Both the position numbers and the translations under genes were made by a program. A stretch of 64,000 nucleotides of DNA, taken from the NCBI RefSeq assembly GCF_000208745.1, contig NC_030855.1, positions 6,604,695-6,668,694 on the forward strand, written 5' to 3'. This document shows positions 48,413 through 60,899 of the stretch, piece after piece. Source of the stretch: Theobroma cacao (Eukaryota; Streptophyta; Magnoliopsida; Malvales; Malvaceae). Below the pieces are notes generated by a model that saw only the letters and a program-made list of their open reading frames with translations, made no database searches and was not told the origin of the DNA. The number at the start of each line of letters is the position of its first letter. The first letter of the stretch is position 1.

Positions 48413-51400
48413 TTACACTAAATAGGAGGACATCAGATTCCAACTAATCTTCATGTGTTTAGGCATTGTTGCTACAAAGCGAAGGAGGTCCGGCTTCATG
48501 CTAAGGGCAGGAGGCGGGGTTTCTGTATTCTTGTTCAACACAGGAAGGAACTTTGCAATATTTGGAAGTACAAGCTCTCTACAATGCAGATGCAACAACG
48601 GAACCTTGGACAATACACTTCCCTTTTGAACATCCAGACCTTCTGGCCTTCGCAACTTGTATGGTTTCCCTGTTGTTGGTTCAATATCAACCCGGGGCAT
48701 CTGCTTCCATCTCCGGTGTACAAACCAGCCATACTTATAGTCACCAACTATTGGAGTCCCAAGAGCTTCTGCACAATGAACTCGGAGCTGCAAGAAAATA
48801 GAAGCACAAGAATTTGGATGTGGCTTGGGATATATATAAAAAGCCAAAGGAGACTGGTTCCAATTCATGACCTTGATGTGAAAAGTGAAAACTCTAAAAA
48901 GGTAGATACATAGATAGATTAATTATAAGCCTTTTCCACCTCCTTTCTATTGATTAAAAAAATTAGAGGGACACTGCACATGGCATCTACGAAAATATGA
49001 GCCTTTTCCGACTGTTTTTGGACTACAAAAGATAAAGAATCCCCCCCACCCTAATTTTCTCTTATCATCCATAGCCTGAGCACAAAGGTCATCTCTTGAA
49101 CTTTCAACACATTATTCCCAGACCATACCATCTCAGTAGGATTCTAAAACATTAAAACTGCAAAATGCCTTCACATTGCTCAAACAAGATAGATGATTTG
49201 TCCAAAGAGATACATAAATAGGTGGAGAAAGAAACAGAAAGAGCTAAAATATGCTACCTGGTGCTTCCTGCTAGTAAGTGGGCGCAGTTCAATCCATGAG
49301 CATCCATTTATCATGGGACCTAGTACCCGATATTCAGTTATAGCCTCTTGAGAAGCTTCTAAACCCACATTCTGAGCCAAGATGACACGCTCAGTCTTAC
49401 CATCATCAAGAAGAATCTAAAAAACAAACAAAAGTGCACACATGATTACAAAGCTCATTAAGGTAAAGGCACTGAGAGAGTAACTTGAAGAACAAGAACC
49501 TTTGAAAGAGGAGCACAAATTAAGCCTTCTTTCTCCTTTGGAGTGCCTATCACCAATGCCCAAAACCGCTGATACTTCACATCACATGCATCATTCCAAG
49601 CCTAAATTTGCCCACAGAATATTATGTCAAATAAAAGAATGGAAGTGTTCAAGCAGCTGTCTACAATGCTAAAGACGCTAGCAGCCATCAAACACACAAA
49701 AAAAAAAAAAAAAAACACATAATAACCTGGAAAATGGAATGTAGGATGCATACATCTAATATTTGTTCTCTCTTTTATATTTGGCCAATAATTCATTCTC
49801 TCTAGAACAACTACATGTACCTTACATGAGGATTTAACTGTATTTAAGTCATTGAACAGCCAATGGAGATGAGCTACGCTTTCTTTTGTTCTCCCCATTA
49901 GTAGGAGGCCGCTGCTCTCCCTATCAAGACGGTGCACCTGACAAAAATTGACAATAAAAGCAGCAGGAAGTTAAAAAGTCATAGAAAAATGGATCAAGAA
50001 AAGCTAAATTAAAGTGGATAATAGTTAAGGGAGATTTAACCAGTGAACAACATCGATATGAAAGTGGAGAATCACAACCTCCAAACGGCATGCTTAAGGT
50101 TATTTGTAGAGAGTAAAAAAGAGTGAACCAAAACATATGCATCAAAACGAAGTTCTCATCAAAAATTGTTGAACTAGCCAAAAAATTCTAAAACTAAATC
50201 ACAACTCATTGACAGCTAGAAACTAAATGCTGCTTCAATCCTTTCAACATAAACTTTACTCCACTAAGCCTTATCCAAGTATGAGAATGCCAAAAACATG
50301 ATAGATTTTTTCAGAAATTAGTTGTACACAAAGCACCCTCAACCCTCAAAAAGTTATGAACGTCTCGATCTTCATTTTTGTCTTGAGATATACCATTTAA
50401 CATCAATGAATCAATGAATCAATGAAATAAAATAAAAGTCAACTTCAACATATTACAAAGAAGAGGAGGGCCAACTAACTTGAAACTTCAATAAACGATA
50501 ATGAACAAAGGACAAAGAAGATAAATTATTTGGTTCTTTTATTAATCCTATTCCAATTGTAGCTTCTGAGGCTATAGTTTTTATCACCTAAGCAGCAAAA
50601 CATATATTTCTCCCGTGAAATACTGAGATATATGGTTTCTATTTGCTAACTGGGGAAAAAAATTAAAAATAAAATAACATGATTATGCATCTCTAAGCAG
50701 GAGTGAAGAACCTTTTCATGACAAAAAAGTGCCTACATGCATGCACACAGAGATCATAGAAACAACTAAAATTGCAACCAAATTACAATCTATAAACCCT
50801 GAAGTCATAATAGATGTATGATGCCAGGATATTTTTCATCCCATAGAATTTGCCATGATGCTTACTGTGCTCTCAAATAAGGAAGCTCGTCTCCTGTTAA
50901 GGCCAAGTTTATCCATTCAAGCAACACTTTTTAATCATATGTTGGAGTATATATCACTAAATCATGAAAAATATGACTTTTAACTACTACTCCTAGTCAT
51001 ATGCCCATATACATAACAAACAAAAAACTTGCAAACCATAAGGTAAAGGCATTCACCATAAAATCTAGAACAATGAGCATACCAGTTTAGGACCCTCATC
51101 GTGATCATAAGACAGAGCTGCAGCTGCCAATGCATCCATGCTATTATGTACAGGAAGACTTCCCTAAAGATGTTGTGACAGAACAAACTAAGATGGAACA
51201 CAATATGCTGAGACAACACTCAAATACCTTAAATAATGTAATCAAACCTTTACTGGCAGCTTGGGGGGCTTATTTAATACAAGTATAGCATAGTCCTGAA
51301 ATATTAAACACTAATAGTTAAAATAAGAACAACTTGTCAGAAAAAATATAGTTTCAACTTCAAACAAAGAACCTAGAGCATGTGTAATCCATCAAGTGAA

Positions 51401-52522
51401 AATAAGAATAATTATGGAACTACTTTGATAAATTACACCTGACAAGAAGAACAAAAAAGAATATGAAAGAAAATTAACAAAGCAATTAGGATGGACACTT
51501 ATCCACATACAAATGTGTGTGCTCAAGGACGAACATATACATTAAGAGATTAATAAGCATACAGAATAAATTGGAAAAAGATGCCAACTAGCAATTAAAC
51601 TCAATACATGCCTTGTACTTGACAAGCCTTTGCAAATAGTCAATCTCATCTTTATTTGGATAAAGAGTTCCGCTCGGTATACAGTCAAATCTCTTGGAGA
51701 TTCTAGTCTCTGCAATTGATACAGGTACCCAAACTCTTGTCCCTACTTCCATCACTTCATTATGCTTGATCTGCAGGTAAGCTGTATAAGTGCAGAGTAA
51801 TTAAACCCACATGGAAGGGAATATAATTGACAAGGGCCCAGTAATAAGCAAGAGTTATTTGTTTCTAAACAAAGTTGTGGCATTAAAGGGAAGGCAACAT
51901 GCTATATCAAGAAGCATACTACCTTTCTCAAGGGTTTCATTAACCCATCCCTTTCTATACAAGTATCACCTGCATTTGAGGATTCCATCTGAACCTGCAA
52001 TAAGAGAGACAGAAACACATATGTTGAAAATAAGAAACAGTCACACGACATTTTGGATGCAAAATACCATTTGCTAAAATAGCCCACAAAACTGAAGCAA
52101 AGGGTCAGTATAATGATTGAAATGAGCTTGACTCCTGATATAGGAAGAGCGGGATTTATGAGATGAGGGAGAACTATCTGATTATGCAAAAAAGAAAAGA
52201 AAAAGTTGGGTATACTTACGAGGCCCTTGTTAAAATGGGACTGAATGGCGGAATCTGGAATTTCATCAAAGTAATACTTGAGCCAACTGATAGCAGTGAC
52301 ACGAGCAGTGCCGCCAGGGTTCTTTCCAGGCAAAGGATAACCAGGGAAAGGGGGCAAGGAAAGGAGTTGGCGAGGCTTTGGACCCTGTTTGGGAGCGCCC
52401 AAGTAAGCAACGCTGTTGGAGACACGGAGGACTGGGTCGGCATAGGCAGGTGGAGGCGGAGCTACTCTGGAATAGTGTCTCACTAGAGATAAAAACTGCC
52501 ATCCAAGCCTACTCTTCTGCAT
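48413..52522 (-). CDS. RluA-family RNA pseudouridine synthase, probably mitochondrial, nine exons
   Basis: It converts uridine to pseudouridine in structured RNA. Exons (minus strand): 52220-52522, 51923-51994, 51612-51770, 51248-51295, 51083-51163, 49821-49937, 49500-49601, 49258-49416, 48413-48787. Each exon is a multiple of three; the total is 1,416 nt, 471 residues, near the size of the plant mitochondrial RluA-type enzymes (RNA pseudouridine synthase 3/4). The N-terminus 'MQKSRLGWQFLSLVRHYSRV' is basic, lacks acidic residues and looks like a mitochondrial presequence. Residues about 75-140 form the S4-like RNA-binding part. 'YAILVLNKPPKLPV' (180-193) precedes the catalytic motif 'HRLDRESSGLLLMGR' (223-237), with Asp226 the nucleophile. 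'SRKHQLRVHCAEALGTPIVG' spans the exon 8/9 junction. Intron 3 has a GC donor (aag|gcatgt); the other introns are GT-AG. The gene looks intact. The exact RNA target cannot be read from the sequence. Confidence 0.95.
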
Positions 52523-52671
52523 TGTTAAGCGTCCAATTCACAGCTTTCCTCCTCAATTAATCATTGGATTGTTGAAGGAATTTTATCAAACACTTGGTGG
52601 CCCAAACCCATTGGCTTCAAAGAAAGAGCTCCTCTAAAATTTTGATTTCAAATAAACTAGAAATGCCCCGG
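52523..52671. other. Short upstream region of the pseudouridine synthase gene
   Basis: It holds the 5' UTR and proximal promoter by position. No clear TATA box is visible. A MITE begins 158 bases upstream of the start codon. Confidence 0.4.
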
Positions 52672-52679
52672 CACATACT

Positions 52680-53294
52680 TATACTTGTCAAAATGGACTT
52701 GGCTCATTGGGTCAGTCCATTTTTCATTAAATATAAGATGAATTGGATCATAAAAATTTAGGTTCATATTTAAACCGGATTTAGATGGGCTAGCCCACCA
52801 AATCAGTGGGCTAGGGTTGGTTGGGGCGGGCTAGCTCTATAGGTTAAAAAACTTAATAATTTTAATTAATTTAATAATTTTATATATTTAATTATATAAA
52901 AATAATAATTTAATTACTAATAATATTATTTATTTTATATATTTTAATGTGCTTAATCTTTACTTATCAAATTAATAATTTTAATTTATGAATTAAATCA
53001 TAAAATAATTTTATTAATAAAAAAATTATTAACTAAAATTATAAAAATAAATTTTTTTGAAAAAAAAAATGAGCTGGCCCAACCCAGCCCATGGGCTAAC
53101 AAGTAGTGCGCTGAGTTAGGGATTNAAAAAAAAATGAGCTGGCCCAACCCAGCCCATGGGCTAACAAGTAGTGCGCTGAGTTAGGGATTTCACAGCCCAT
53201 ATGAAAAATGGGCTGGCCCGACTCGTCTCATATTTTTTCAGCCCACAAGGGTTAGGTTCAAGCTGGGCCGAGTTGGCCCATATTAACAAGTCTA
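52680..53294. mobile_element. hAT-type MITE with perfect 8-bp target duplication
   Basis: cacatact at 52672-52679 is repeated at 53295-53302. Ends are tatacttgtcaaaatgg and, reverse-complemented, tagacttgttaatatgg. The interior has 'ggctggcccaacccagccc'-type GC-rich blocks near both ends with AT-rich sequence between. No coding capacity is present. The end sequence resembles the left end of the MITE at 13156. The duplication around the N at 53125 lies inside it. Confidence 0.75.
53061..53189. repeat. Exact 64-bp duplication separated by a single N
   Basis: 53061-53124 and 53126-53189 are identical, each starting with nine A residues and ending gttagggatt. One N at 53125 separates them. This is what an unmerged overlap between two contigs would look like. 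Confidence 0.9.
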
Positions 53295-53302
53295 CACATA
53301 CT

Positions 53303-54419
53303 TCGGTCCATTCTTTAAAACAGTTATAATTAAAAAAAATATTATATCATAATTATCAATATTTGTTGCCATCTTAAAAAAAAATAAACAAATTCATATA
53401 TTATATCATATTTATTAAATATCGAAAATATATCTTACAATATCGTATAGTATCATTGGATATGTGTTTTATAAACTTTATTCTATTCAATTACTGAATA
53501 TTATTTTTTTAATTGAAACATGAAAAATTATTTTATATGAGTTTCAATCTTAAAGATTTAAACTTTAACAAAAACATATTTAAAGAATCGGATTATCTTT
53601 TAACTTCAACATGAAAAAAACATATGTTATCTAAAAATATATATTATTAACGAACATGTTAAATTGGAAAACAACCATCTTTTCAATTTATAACGTATAA
53701 TTCTCAATTCTATTAATAAATATAACATTTTAAATATTTTTTTATTTTATATGTATACATATTATTTATAATTAAATTTTAAATTTTTTATTATATCTTA
53801 TGATACGATTCTTAATAATTAAAAATAAATTTTGAATACCTTTTAAAAAAAATTTGGATACACGATACATATAGAAATTTAACAACTATATTTCATACAG
53901 GTTTTTCCTTTGTTAATATTTTTTGTATTTTACTATGAATTCCAAATTACATCAATATTACTAATATTAGTAAATTAAAATTTGTTAGTTGTGATAATGT
54001 ATTTAAGAAATAAAATAAAACCTAAAAATGTGATGTTAAAAAAATCTTTCTAGAAATCATCAACATACCATTTTCTTGTTGCCTTAAAATTTGATAGATT
54101 TTAACAAAAATCAAATTAATATAAACATATTTAATTAAACCTTGAAATTAATATACTCACTAATAAAATTCATTAGAAGGGTATTATATCATGATTATCT
54201 TTCACTGTAAATGGTTTCATGCTCAATATCATCACTAATAAGATTTAGTAGCATCTAAATCCTTTGATGAAGCTTATGACATTTTAAAGCAATTTGAGAG
54301 TTTGCCCTTCATCTCGTTTTGTCTTAATCACGTACATCAGCACGTTTGGTTGGGACGAATGATTATGTCTTCCTTCCTTATCTCCCTCTATTCTTTTATA
54401 TATGCTTTTGTTTGGTTAT
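53303..54419. other. AT-rich intergenic region
   Basis: There is no coding region, inverted repeat with target duplication, or recognisable element. It consists of many A/T runs and short stops in all frames. Confidence 0.5.
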
Positions 54420-54588
54420 TTTTGAATAAGGAATGTTTATTCTCAAATGATAAATTGATGTGGAAATAAAGGGCAAGAGTGGATTGACTTTGAAATGGTG
54501 ATAAGAATACGAAATTTTTTCATTAGTAAGTAGCAAAAAGAAGGACGAAGAATACGATTTGTGCAATAAAGGGAGATAATGGAAATGG

Positions 54589-56280
54589 GTGGAGCAGCAA
54601 GAAGATGTGCATATGGTGTTTAATGAATTCTTTTCAAAGTTGTTTGTAACATCTCTACCATCTTCGATTGATGAAATGCTAGATATGATGCATTCAAAAG
54701 TTAATGATGGGTTGAATGAGGGTCTCACTAAGGAGGAAGTAAAGACTGCATTGTTTCAAATAAATCCTTTGAAGGCTCTAGGACCCAATGGGATGCATGC
54801 TGTGTTATTTCAAAAATATTGGCATATTTTAAGGGATGGACTACACAGATTTGTTTTGGATTGTTTATATGGAGAAGAATAGATCTTGATGAGTTTAATT
54901 ACACATTCATTGCCTTGATTCGAAAATATATCAACTTATACAGTTAAGTCAATTTAGACCCATTAGTCTATGTAATGTGATTTATAAAATTGCATCAAAA
55001 GTGCTCATTAATCAATTGAAAGTCTTACTCCCATGTATCATATTTGAGAATCAAAGTGCTTTCGTGCCTGGAAAACTAATATCTAATAATGTGATAGTGG
55101 CACATGAGATTACTCATTACTTGTATAACAAAAGACAGTGGAAAGTGGGTAATTTTGTACTTAAATTAGATATGAGTAAGGCATATGATAAGGTGGAGTG
55201 GGTGTTTGCAGAATGCATGTTAAGAAAATTGGGTTTGCTTAAATATTTAATTCCATGGTTGTGAGATGTATTTCGACAGTTAAATACTCAGTCCTTATCA
55301 ATGGTAATTTGGGAGATATAATTATTCTTTTGAGAGTCTTTTGTCAAGGAGACCCACTATCATCGGTCCTGTTTGTCCTTGTTACAAAAGCACTCTCAAC
55401 CCTGTTGTCCATGGCTAAAGGCAACAAGAGTATTTCAGGAGTGGAGGTAAGTAAAGGTGGTCCCAATGTTACCCATTTATTTTTTGCTAATGATAGTTTG
55501 ACTTTTAGAAAGACAAAGTTGTAGGAAATTTTGGATTGAAGCAGATACTAGACAAATATGAGCAAGCATCTAGCCAAAAAATTAACTTTGAGAAGTTTGC
55601 TATTTTGTTTAGTAGGAATATTATTGATCTAGATGTTAATGTGGTATGCCAAAATTTTGGAGTCAATAGAGACAACTAGGGAGGCAAATATTTGGGCATG
55701 CCAAATATCTGTGGGGATCCAAAAGATAAATTTTTAAATTTGTCACAAACAAGGTGATGAAACAAATCTCCAAATGGAAAAATAGAATATTGTATATAAC
55801 TAGCAAGGAAGTCTTAATTAAAGTAGTGGTTCCATCCATTCTAACTTATGTAATGGGTTGTTTTAAATTATCGTATTCAATTTGTCATGATATTGATTCG
55901 GTTGTAGTGAAATTTTGGTGGGGTGGTAATGAGAAAAAAAATATAAGATAGACTAAAAGTCCTTAGGGATTTATGTGTAATTCAAAGCATTCAAGAGGAA
56001 TGGGTTTTAAAGATATGAGGATGTTTAATCTAGTAAAATTGGCCAAGTAAGGTTGGAGACTTCAAAAGAAAGTTCCTCCTTTAACCTATGAAGTGCTCAA
56101 GGCGCATTAGCTTTCTAAAGTGGAATTTGTAGATGCAACAATAAAAGCAAACCCAAGCTATTTACGGAGAAGCATTCAACAAAGTCAAGAACTTGTTAAA
56201 AGAGGTTCTATATGCAAAGTTGGCAATGGGAGGGATATATTTGTGAGGAAAGTTAACTGGATTCCTTATATTTCCCCTAG
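54589..56280 (+). pseudogene. LINE reverse transcriptase, multiply broken
   Basis: Pieces in order are 'INPLKALGPNGMHAVLFQKY' (54589-54882), 'FRPISLCNVIYKIASKVLIN' then 'FVLKLDMSKAYDKVEWVF' (about 54955-55264), and 'VFCQGDPLSSVLFVLVTKAL' (55255-55524) with 'THLFFANDSLTF'. The YADD catalytic box is changed to F-A-N-D, losing one of the two catalytic Asp residues. The RT thumb continues with stops. At least five frameshifts or stops are present. Confidence 0.85.
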
Positions 56281-56458
56281 GCCAATAGATGTTTGAGATG
56301 ATTCGGTTGATGAGCTAATGACGGTAAGGTAATTAATTGATTTGGAATTAATGACATGTGATGAAGGTAAAACTTCAAGATTGTTTCCACCATATGAATG
56401 TCGATTGATTAATTCCATTTCTTTGAGCTTTCTAAAACTGAATGATTCTCTTATATAG

Positions 56459-56878
56459 TTGGATAATCCTAATGGTGAGTGTTCAGTTAAATTAAGATAT
56501 AGGAAGCTTTGTTTTTGGAGAGTAAATGTGGGAACTTTGGCTAATAATATCATAATTTTGAAAAAGTTATGGCACTTGGCTATCCCAAGGAAAATTTTGT
56601 TGTTTGGTTGGAGAGTAATTAATGGAATATTGACTACAAGAACAACATTAAGTAGAAGAAGAATTAATGTAGAGCTAGTATGTCCTTTATGTGAAATAGA
56701 AGAGGAAACCGAATTCCACTCTCTATGCACATGTAGTTTCGTGAGAGCAGCATGGATTGCATTAAGGTGGGGATTTAAGGAGATTCAAAATCACAGTTCT
56801 TCGACTGTTGAATGGATCTTGTTATTGATAGATAAAATGGAGAAAACAAAGATTGAAGATATTATTTGTATTTTTTAG
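56459..56878 (+). pseudogene. LINE zinc-binding region (zf-RVT)
   Basis: It reads 'LWHLAIPRKILLFGWRVING' and then 'CPLCEIEEETEFHSLCTCSF' followed by 'VRAAW'. This C-x2-C...H-x4-C pattern marks the zinc-binding region found downstream of RT in plant L1 elements. It is the longest intact stretch of the LINE and is continuous with RT and RNase H remnants on the same strand. Confidence 0.8.
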
Positions 56879-56923
56879 GAATTATGGAAGGCACAAAACA
56901 ACTTATTTTGCAAGCAAGAAAGA

Positions 56924-57525
56924 GTGCACCCACAAGTAGTGATTGAGTTGGGTCTTAACATGGAACGGCAATTTAGAGAGGCAAATATGTCCACAAGAAT
57001 TAATGAACTTGGGGCAACATATGTTGTGTGCAAATGGAGGAAGCCCACTAGTATCAAAGTTAATGTTGATGTCGCCATTTTCAATGCTAACAAGGTGGCG
57101 AAAGTTTGTGCAAGTTTCATAGTTAGGAATACCTATGGTATAATGGTGTTTGTTGGGTTAAATGTTTATTCACAGGAGCGGTCTATTGTTGAAGCCGAGT
57201 TAGAGGCTTTATCTTGGGCATTGTTTATATGCGATCAGCAGCAGCTAAGACTATATGAGGCTAAGATGGATTGCCAACAGGTTGTCAAATGGGTGACAAG
57301 TGTGGTACGGGCAAATTAGGCCATACGGTTGAGGATTGCTTGCTGCATGTTAATGGAAAAGTCTCACTGCTGACAAATTAATTATTGTTTAAGGGATGCA
57401 AATCGGGCAGCTCATACAATCGCACATTATGCTAAACATACTCAAGAGGGTATCTTATTATGGAATAATTGTATGGAGTTGCTTTCCACTATTAGTAGAG
57501 TTGTGTGTCAGGATGAAGAATAAAT
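56924..57525 (+). pseudogene. LINE RNase H domain
   Basis: 'KPTSIKVNVDVAIFNANKVA' has the first RNase H strand, where the family has K-x-N-V-D-G-A. 'SIVEAELEALSWAL' carries the catalytic Glu, and 'MDCQQVVKWV' the next Asp. A stop at 57318 is followed by 'RDANRAAHTIAHYAKHT', the final motif with the R-x-x-N-x-x-A-H pattern. So the domain order is complete but the frame is broken once. Plant L1 elements of the Ta11 type carry such a terminal RNase H. Confidence 0.8.
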
Positions 57526-57770
57526 TTGTTTTCTATTGATGTTAATTGGGTTAAGATGAATGTATATTTGGTAGGGTACTCTTTTTTTCTTCTTATGAGT
57601 TTTTATCCCACTGGGTTTTACCATGAGAAGGTTTTTAATAAGGCTCTCCCAATATACAAAGGGTATGTGTGAATATAGCATCATAGGGGTATTATGAGTT
57701 TATGATATTGACATAATGATTTCATGATTTGTTGTTTAATGAAATGCACCTTATTTAAAAAAATAATAAT

Positions 57771-57847
57771 AATGTTAATTCTTTAAAAACATGGAATGGC
57801 GAATACGAAACCCTGTTCTTGGTATTAGTTATTTTGCACAAGCTAGA
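57771..57847. other. Short spacer between LINE and gypsy LTR
   Basis: Unremarkable sequence. The last five bases (ctaga) would be the target duplication of the gypsy element, whose other end is outside the window. Confidence 0.4.
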
Positions 57848-60713
57848 TGTAAAACCCAACCCTATAAACACATGTCATCACATACATGCACTGAGTAGCA
57901 TGTTATTATGCTAAAAAAGCTCATAAGAATAGACGAAACCCGGTATTGTACCTAACAGTACACTTGAGTTGATTTAACCTCGAACTAGTTCAAATAGGAA
58001 TCGTAAGATGAAATTTAATATTTTACAGTCCAGGAATGACTAAAAATTATTGTTCGGAGTTTAAAGGTTCATTTGGGAAAAAATTGAAAATTTTGATGTT
58101 TAGGGGTAAAATTGTCATTTTGCCACCTAAGATAATAATTTGATCATGGAGTGAAATTTTTGACCAAGATTAACTATTTGGAGTATAATTTAAAGATAAA
58201 AAGTGAAAATTTTCAATTTCGGCAATTTTCGGAACATAAGGGCAAAACGGTAATTTTGTCATCCCAGGGTAAAAACCGTAATTTTCACCACCCAAAACTT
58301 GTCAAAATCATAGGATTTACTTATTTTTGGTATGAATAACTATGGTATGTTAAGTGGTAAAAAATTGAAGTTTAAAGGATAAAATTTTAAAAACGGGCCA
58401 ATGGAAAAGTGACACATGGCACTTTTTAATTGTTTAATATTATTTAAAGGAAAATCAGCCCATTTAAACCCCACATCAGGTGATGGCTGGCCATAAGGAG
58501 AAAATAAGATAGAAAATAGAGAGAAAAGAAAGAAAAGAGAAAAACCAAAGGAAAACTAGAAAATTCAAAGGGAAATTCATGTTTTTCGTCTATTTACGCG
58601 TCTATCGGTAAGTTTTTCGACTTTGGCTTGATTTCTACCTTTCCTATGCCTTTATTTCCTATGCCTTTGTTTTCATTTAGCATGCTTGAGGAGAGAGATC
58701 AAAAAGTGATACCAAGGGCTGGCCGAATTTCAAGGGGGAGGATTTTGAATTTTTTTAGGTTTTGATTCTTAGTTAAATTGGTAGTTTTAGTTAGTTAAAT
58801 GTGTATAGAAATCAAATTGGGCAAGAAAGCATGAAATTTTCACAATACCCACCCTTGGCCGAATATTCAATGATGTACAATGATGATGAACTGATTTTTA
58901 TTCTAAGAGAAATGAAGAGAAAATGATGAGAAATGGTTAAATGTGATAGAAAAACAAAGTAAAAAATTAACCGAGTTAATGTCTCATTTTTGGCTGAATT
59001 TTCCAAGGAGGAAAGTGAGCTGATTTTGATGATTTTAGAAGGTTATTGGCTGATATTTAATGGTTAGAAATGTTGGAGAGAAAATGAGACAATTTAGAGC
59101 TAAAATGGAGCGCATTAACAATTTATCGGGTAAAGTGCCAAAAATAAGTTAATACTGCGTTTAAGCCGTTTTAGGCTATTGTATTTCATACCATGCATTA
59201 GTATCAGATTTAAGTCAATTATATAGTGATTTAGCATCAATGTGGTGAGTTGTGTAATTTTTGCAATGTGTCTAGGAGGAAAGCCTTCCGGTAAAGGCAA
59301 GGAAGTCGTACTCGATGAACAGTTATTGGGGCACCTAGACAGTATTTAATTTGTACAAACTGTGAGTAAACCTATTATTATTATAAATTATCTAGAGTTT
59401 ATTTTTAAATGCTCTTTATGCATTTTATAAAACGAAAATGAGATTAAAATGAGACTTTTGATGTTTTAGAAATAAATATGCCAAATAAATTCATTGTGTT
59501 GATTATCTGAAATAAGAAACTTTTAATCATGAAATTGAGTAATTGGAAGCTGCCAATTGTCTTGAAAAAAAATAAATTTCCTATGAATGGCTTATGATAT
59601 ATGAATATATGTGGCTATATTTTATAATTACATTGAGAATTTATGTAAGTTGTCTCTTACTATGCAGGCTAAGTAAATAAATAAAAGCCACGTTATACTG
59701 TCGAAATTTTATTAAAGTTGGTGGGTTTAGTCACTGCAGTGGCGGGTTTCTGTGGACTGCCTATTAGAGGGGCACGGTAAACCCGGTTATATAGTTACTC
59801 CGGTAGTAGAGGTGAGGAGGGTAACTCCCGGGGTAGTGTTAGAGTTCACTTCACGTCGAACCCCCACGTGAATGTGTAACTCGGCCAATGCCAAGGAACG
59901 GCTTGTTTTCAAAACTAACATGTGTTTAACATATAAATATCTTAACAACCTTGGCGGACTCGATTAGATGCCTCGACCAAGGTATCCCCAAGAACTAGTT
60001 TTTGGCTTGAACCCTGTTTATAATAAAAGTCATGATTCTTAACAACTGTTTTGGTAAATTACAAATATTTTATGGTTTAAGAAATAAATTGAAAACTTTA
60101 TGAAATGGTTTATGATTTGTTGTTTAAACTTGCCTCTATTTTACTCGCCTTTAAATATTTATGATAATGTCTGTTTACTCATTGGGATTGTAAAATCTCA
60201 CCCACCTCCTTTCCAAATACTTCAAGCCTGTGGTAGCTTGTAGATACCCGATTTGTCGAGGATTCCAGTTGACCCTTCTATCTCACAGACAGTAGGTTAC
60301 TATCACCAACACTTGGTGTATTTACGGGCCACTTGTCATTGTAATTATTATTGTACATTATAACTTTGTAAATTATTGTATGTATGAATTTATTTTACTT
60401 TTAGGTTACAAAAGATTTTTACACGTGTTTCTATAAATATTGTTTTATATAAAAATACTATATTTTAATCAATATTTTGAATAGTAATATTTGTCTATAA
60501 ATCCTTTTAAAAAAATTTTATTTTTTGATTTACTTGAGCCGAAAACGATTGGTAATTGTTTAAAACGGAATGTTTAACAACGATTGCTCATAGGAAAGGC
60601 AAGAAACTAATACGTAAGCCTTGCGGGGTTTCAATTGCTATTCCGGATAATGAGTGTAAATCGGGACTTCACGACAGTTGTCGTGGGCCCGAAAGAGGTT
60701 CCGGGTCGTGACA
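57848..60713 (+). mobile_element. 5' LTR of a Tekay/Del-like gypsy element
   Basis: It begins tgtaaaacccaaccct and ends ...ggttccgggtcgtgaca, 2,866 bp. A primer site follows eight bases later, and gag-pol follows on the same strand. The last 1 kb matches 1-1028. The transcription start cannot be fixed by eye. Confidence 0.85.
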
Positions 60714-60720
60714 ATTCTAT

Positions 60721-60732
60721 TGGTAGCAGAGC
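60721..60732 (+). other. Primer-binding site, initiator tRNA-Met type
   Basis: tggtagcagagc differs by one base from the canonical tggtatcagagc. It lies seven bases after the LTR end. Confidence 0.8.
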
Positions 60733-60899
60733 TTTCGGTTTAAAAGCTTATAATTTTGAAAGAAGTTTTTAGTTTTTAAAGTTCTTGGATTTAAAGTTAT
60801 TTTAAAATAATTTACAATGTCAGTGTGGCCCAATTAAGATTAGTTAGTTGCATGTAGTTGCATATAGAGTCTTAAGTCGTCTTAACCAATTTCGTTCTT

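Larger units (their letters stand above)
54420..57770 (+). mobile_element. L1-type LINE, 5'-truncated
   Basis: It has, in order, the linker after the endonuclease ('RARVDWL' and 'NGDKNTKFFH' at about 54465-54520), reverse transcriptase, a zinc-binding region and RNase H. It ends in an A/T-rich tail 'ttaaaaaaataataataatg' at about 57750-57770. ORF1 and the endonuclease are missing, the usual result of incomplete target-primed reverse transcription. A target duplication was not identified with confidence because the 5' boundary is imprecise. Confidence 0.8.

Noticed and set aside
48455..48913. A 152-codon plus-strand frame
   Set aside because: It is antisense to the last exon of the pseudouridine synthase gene, which explains its openness.
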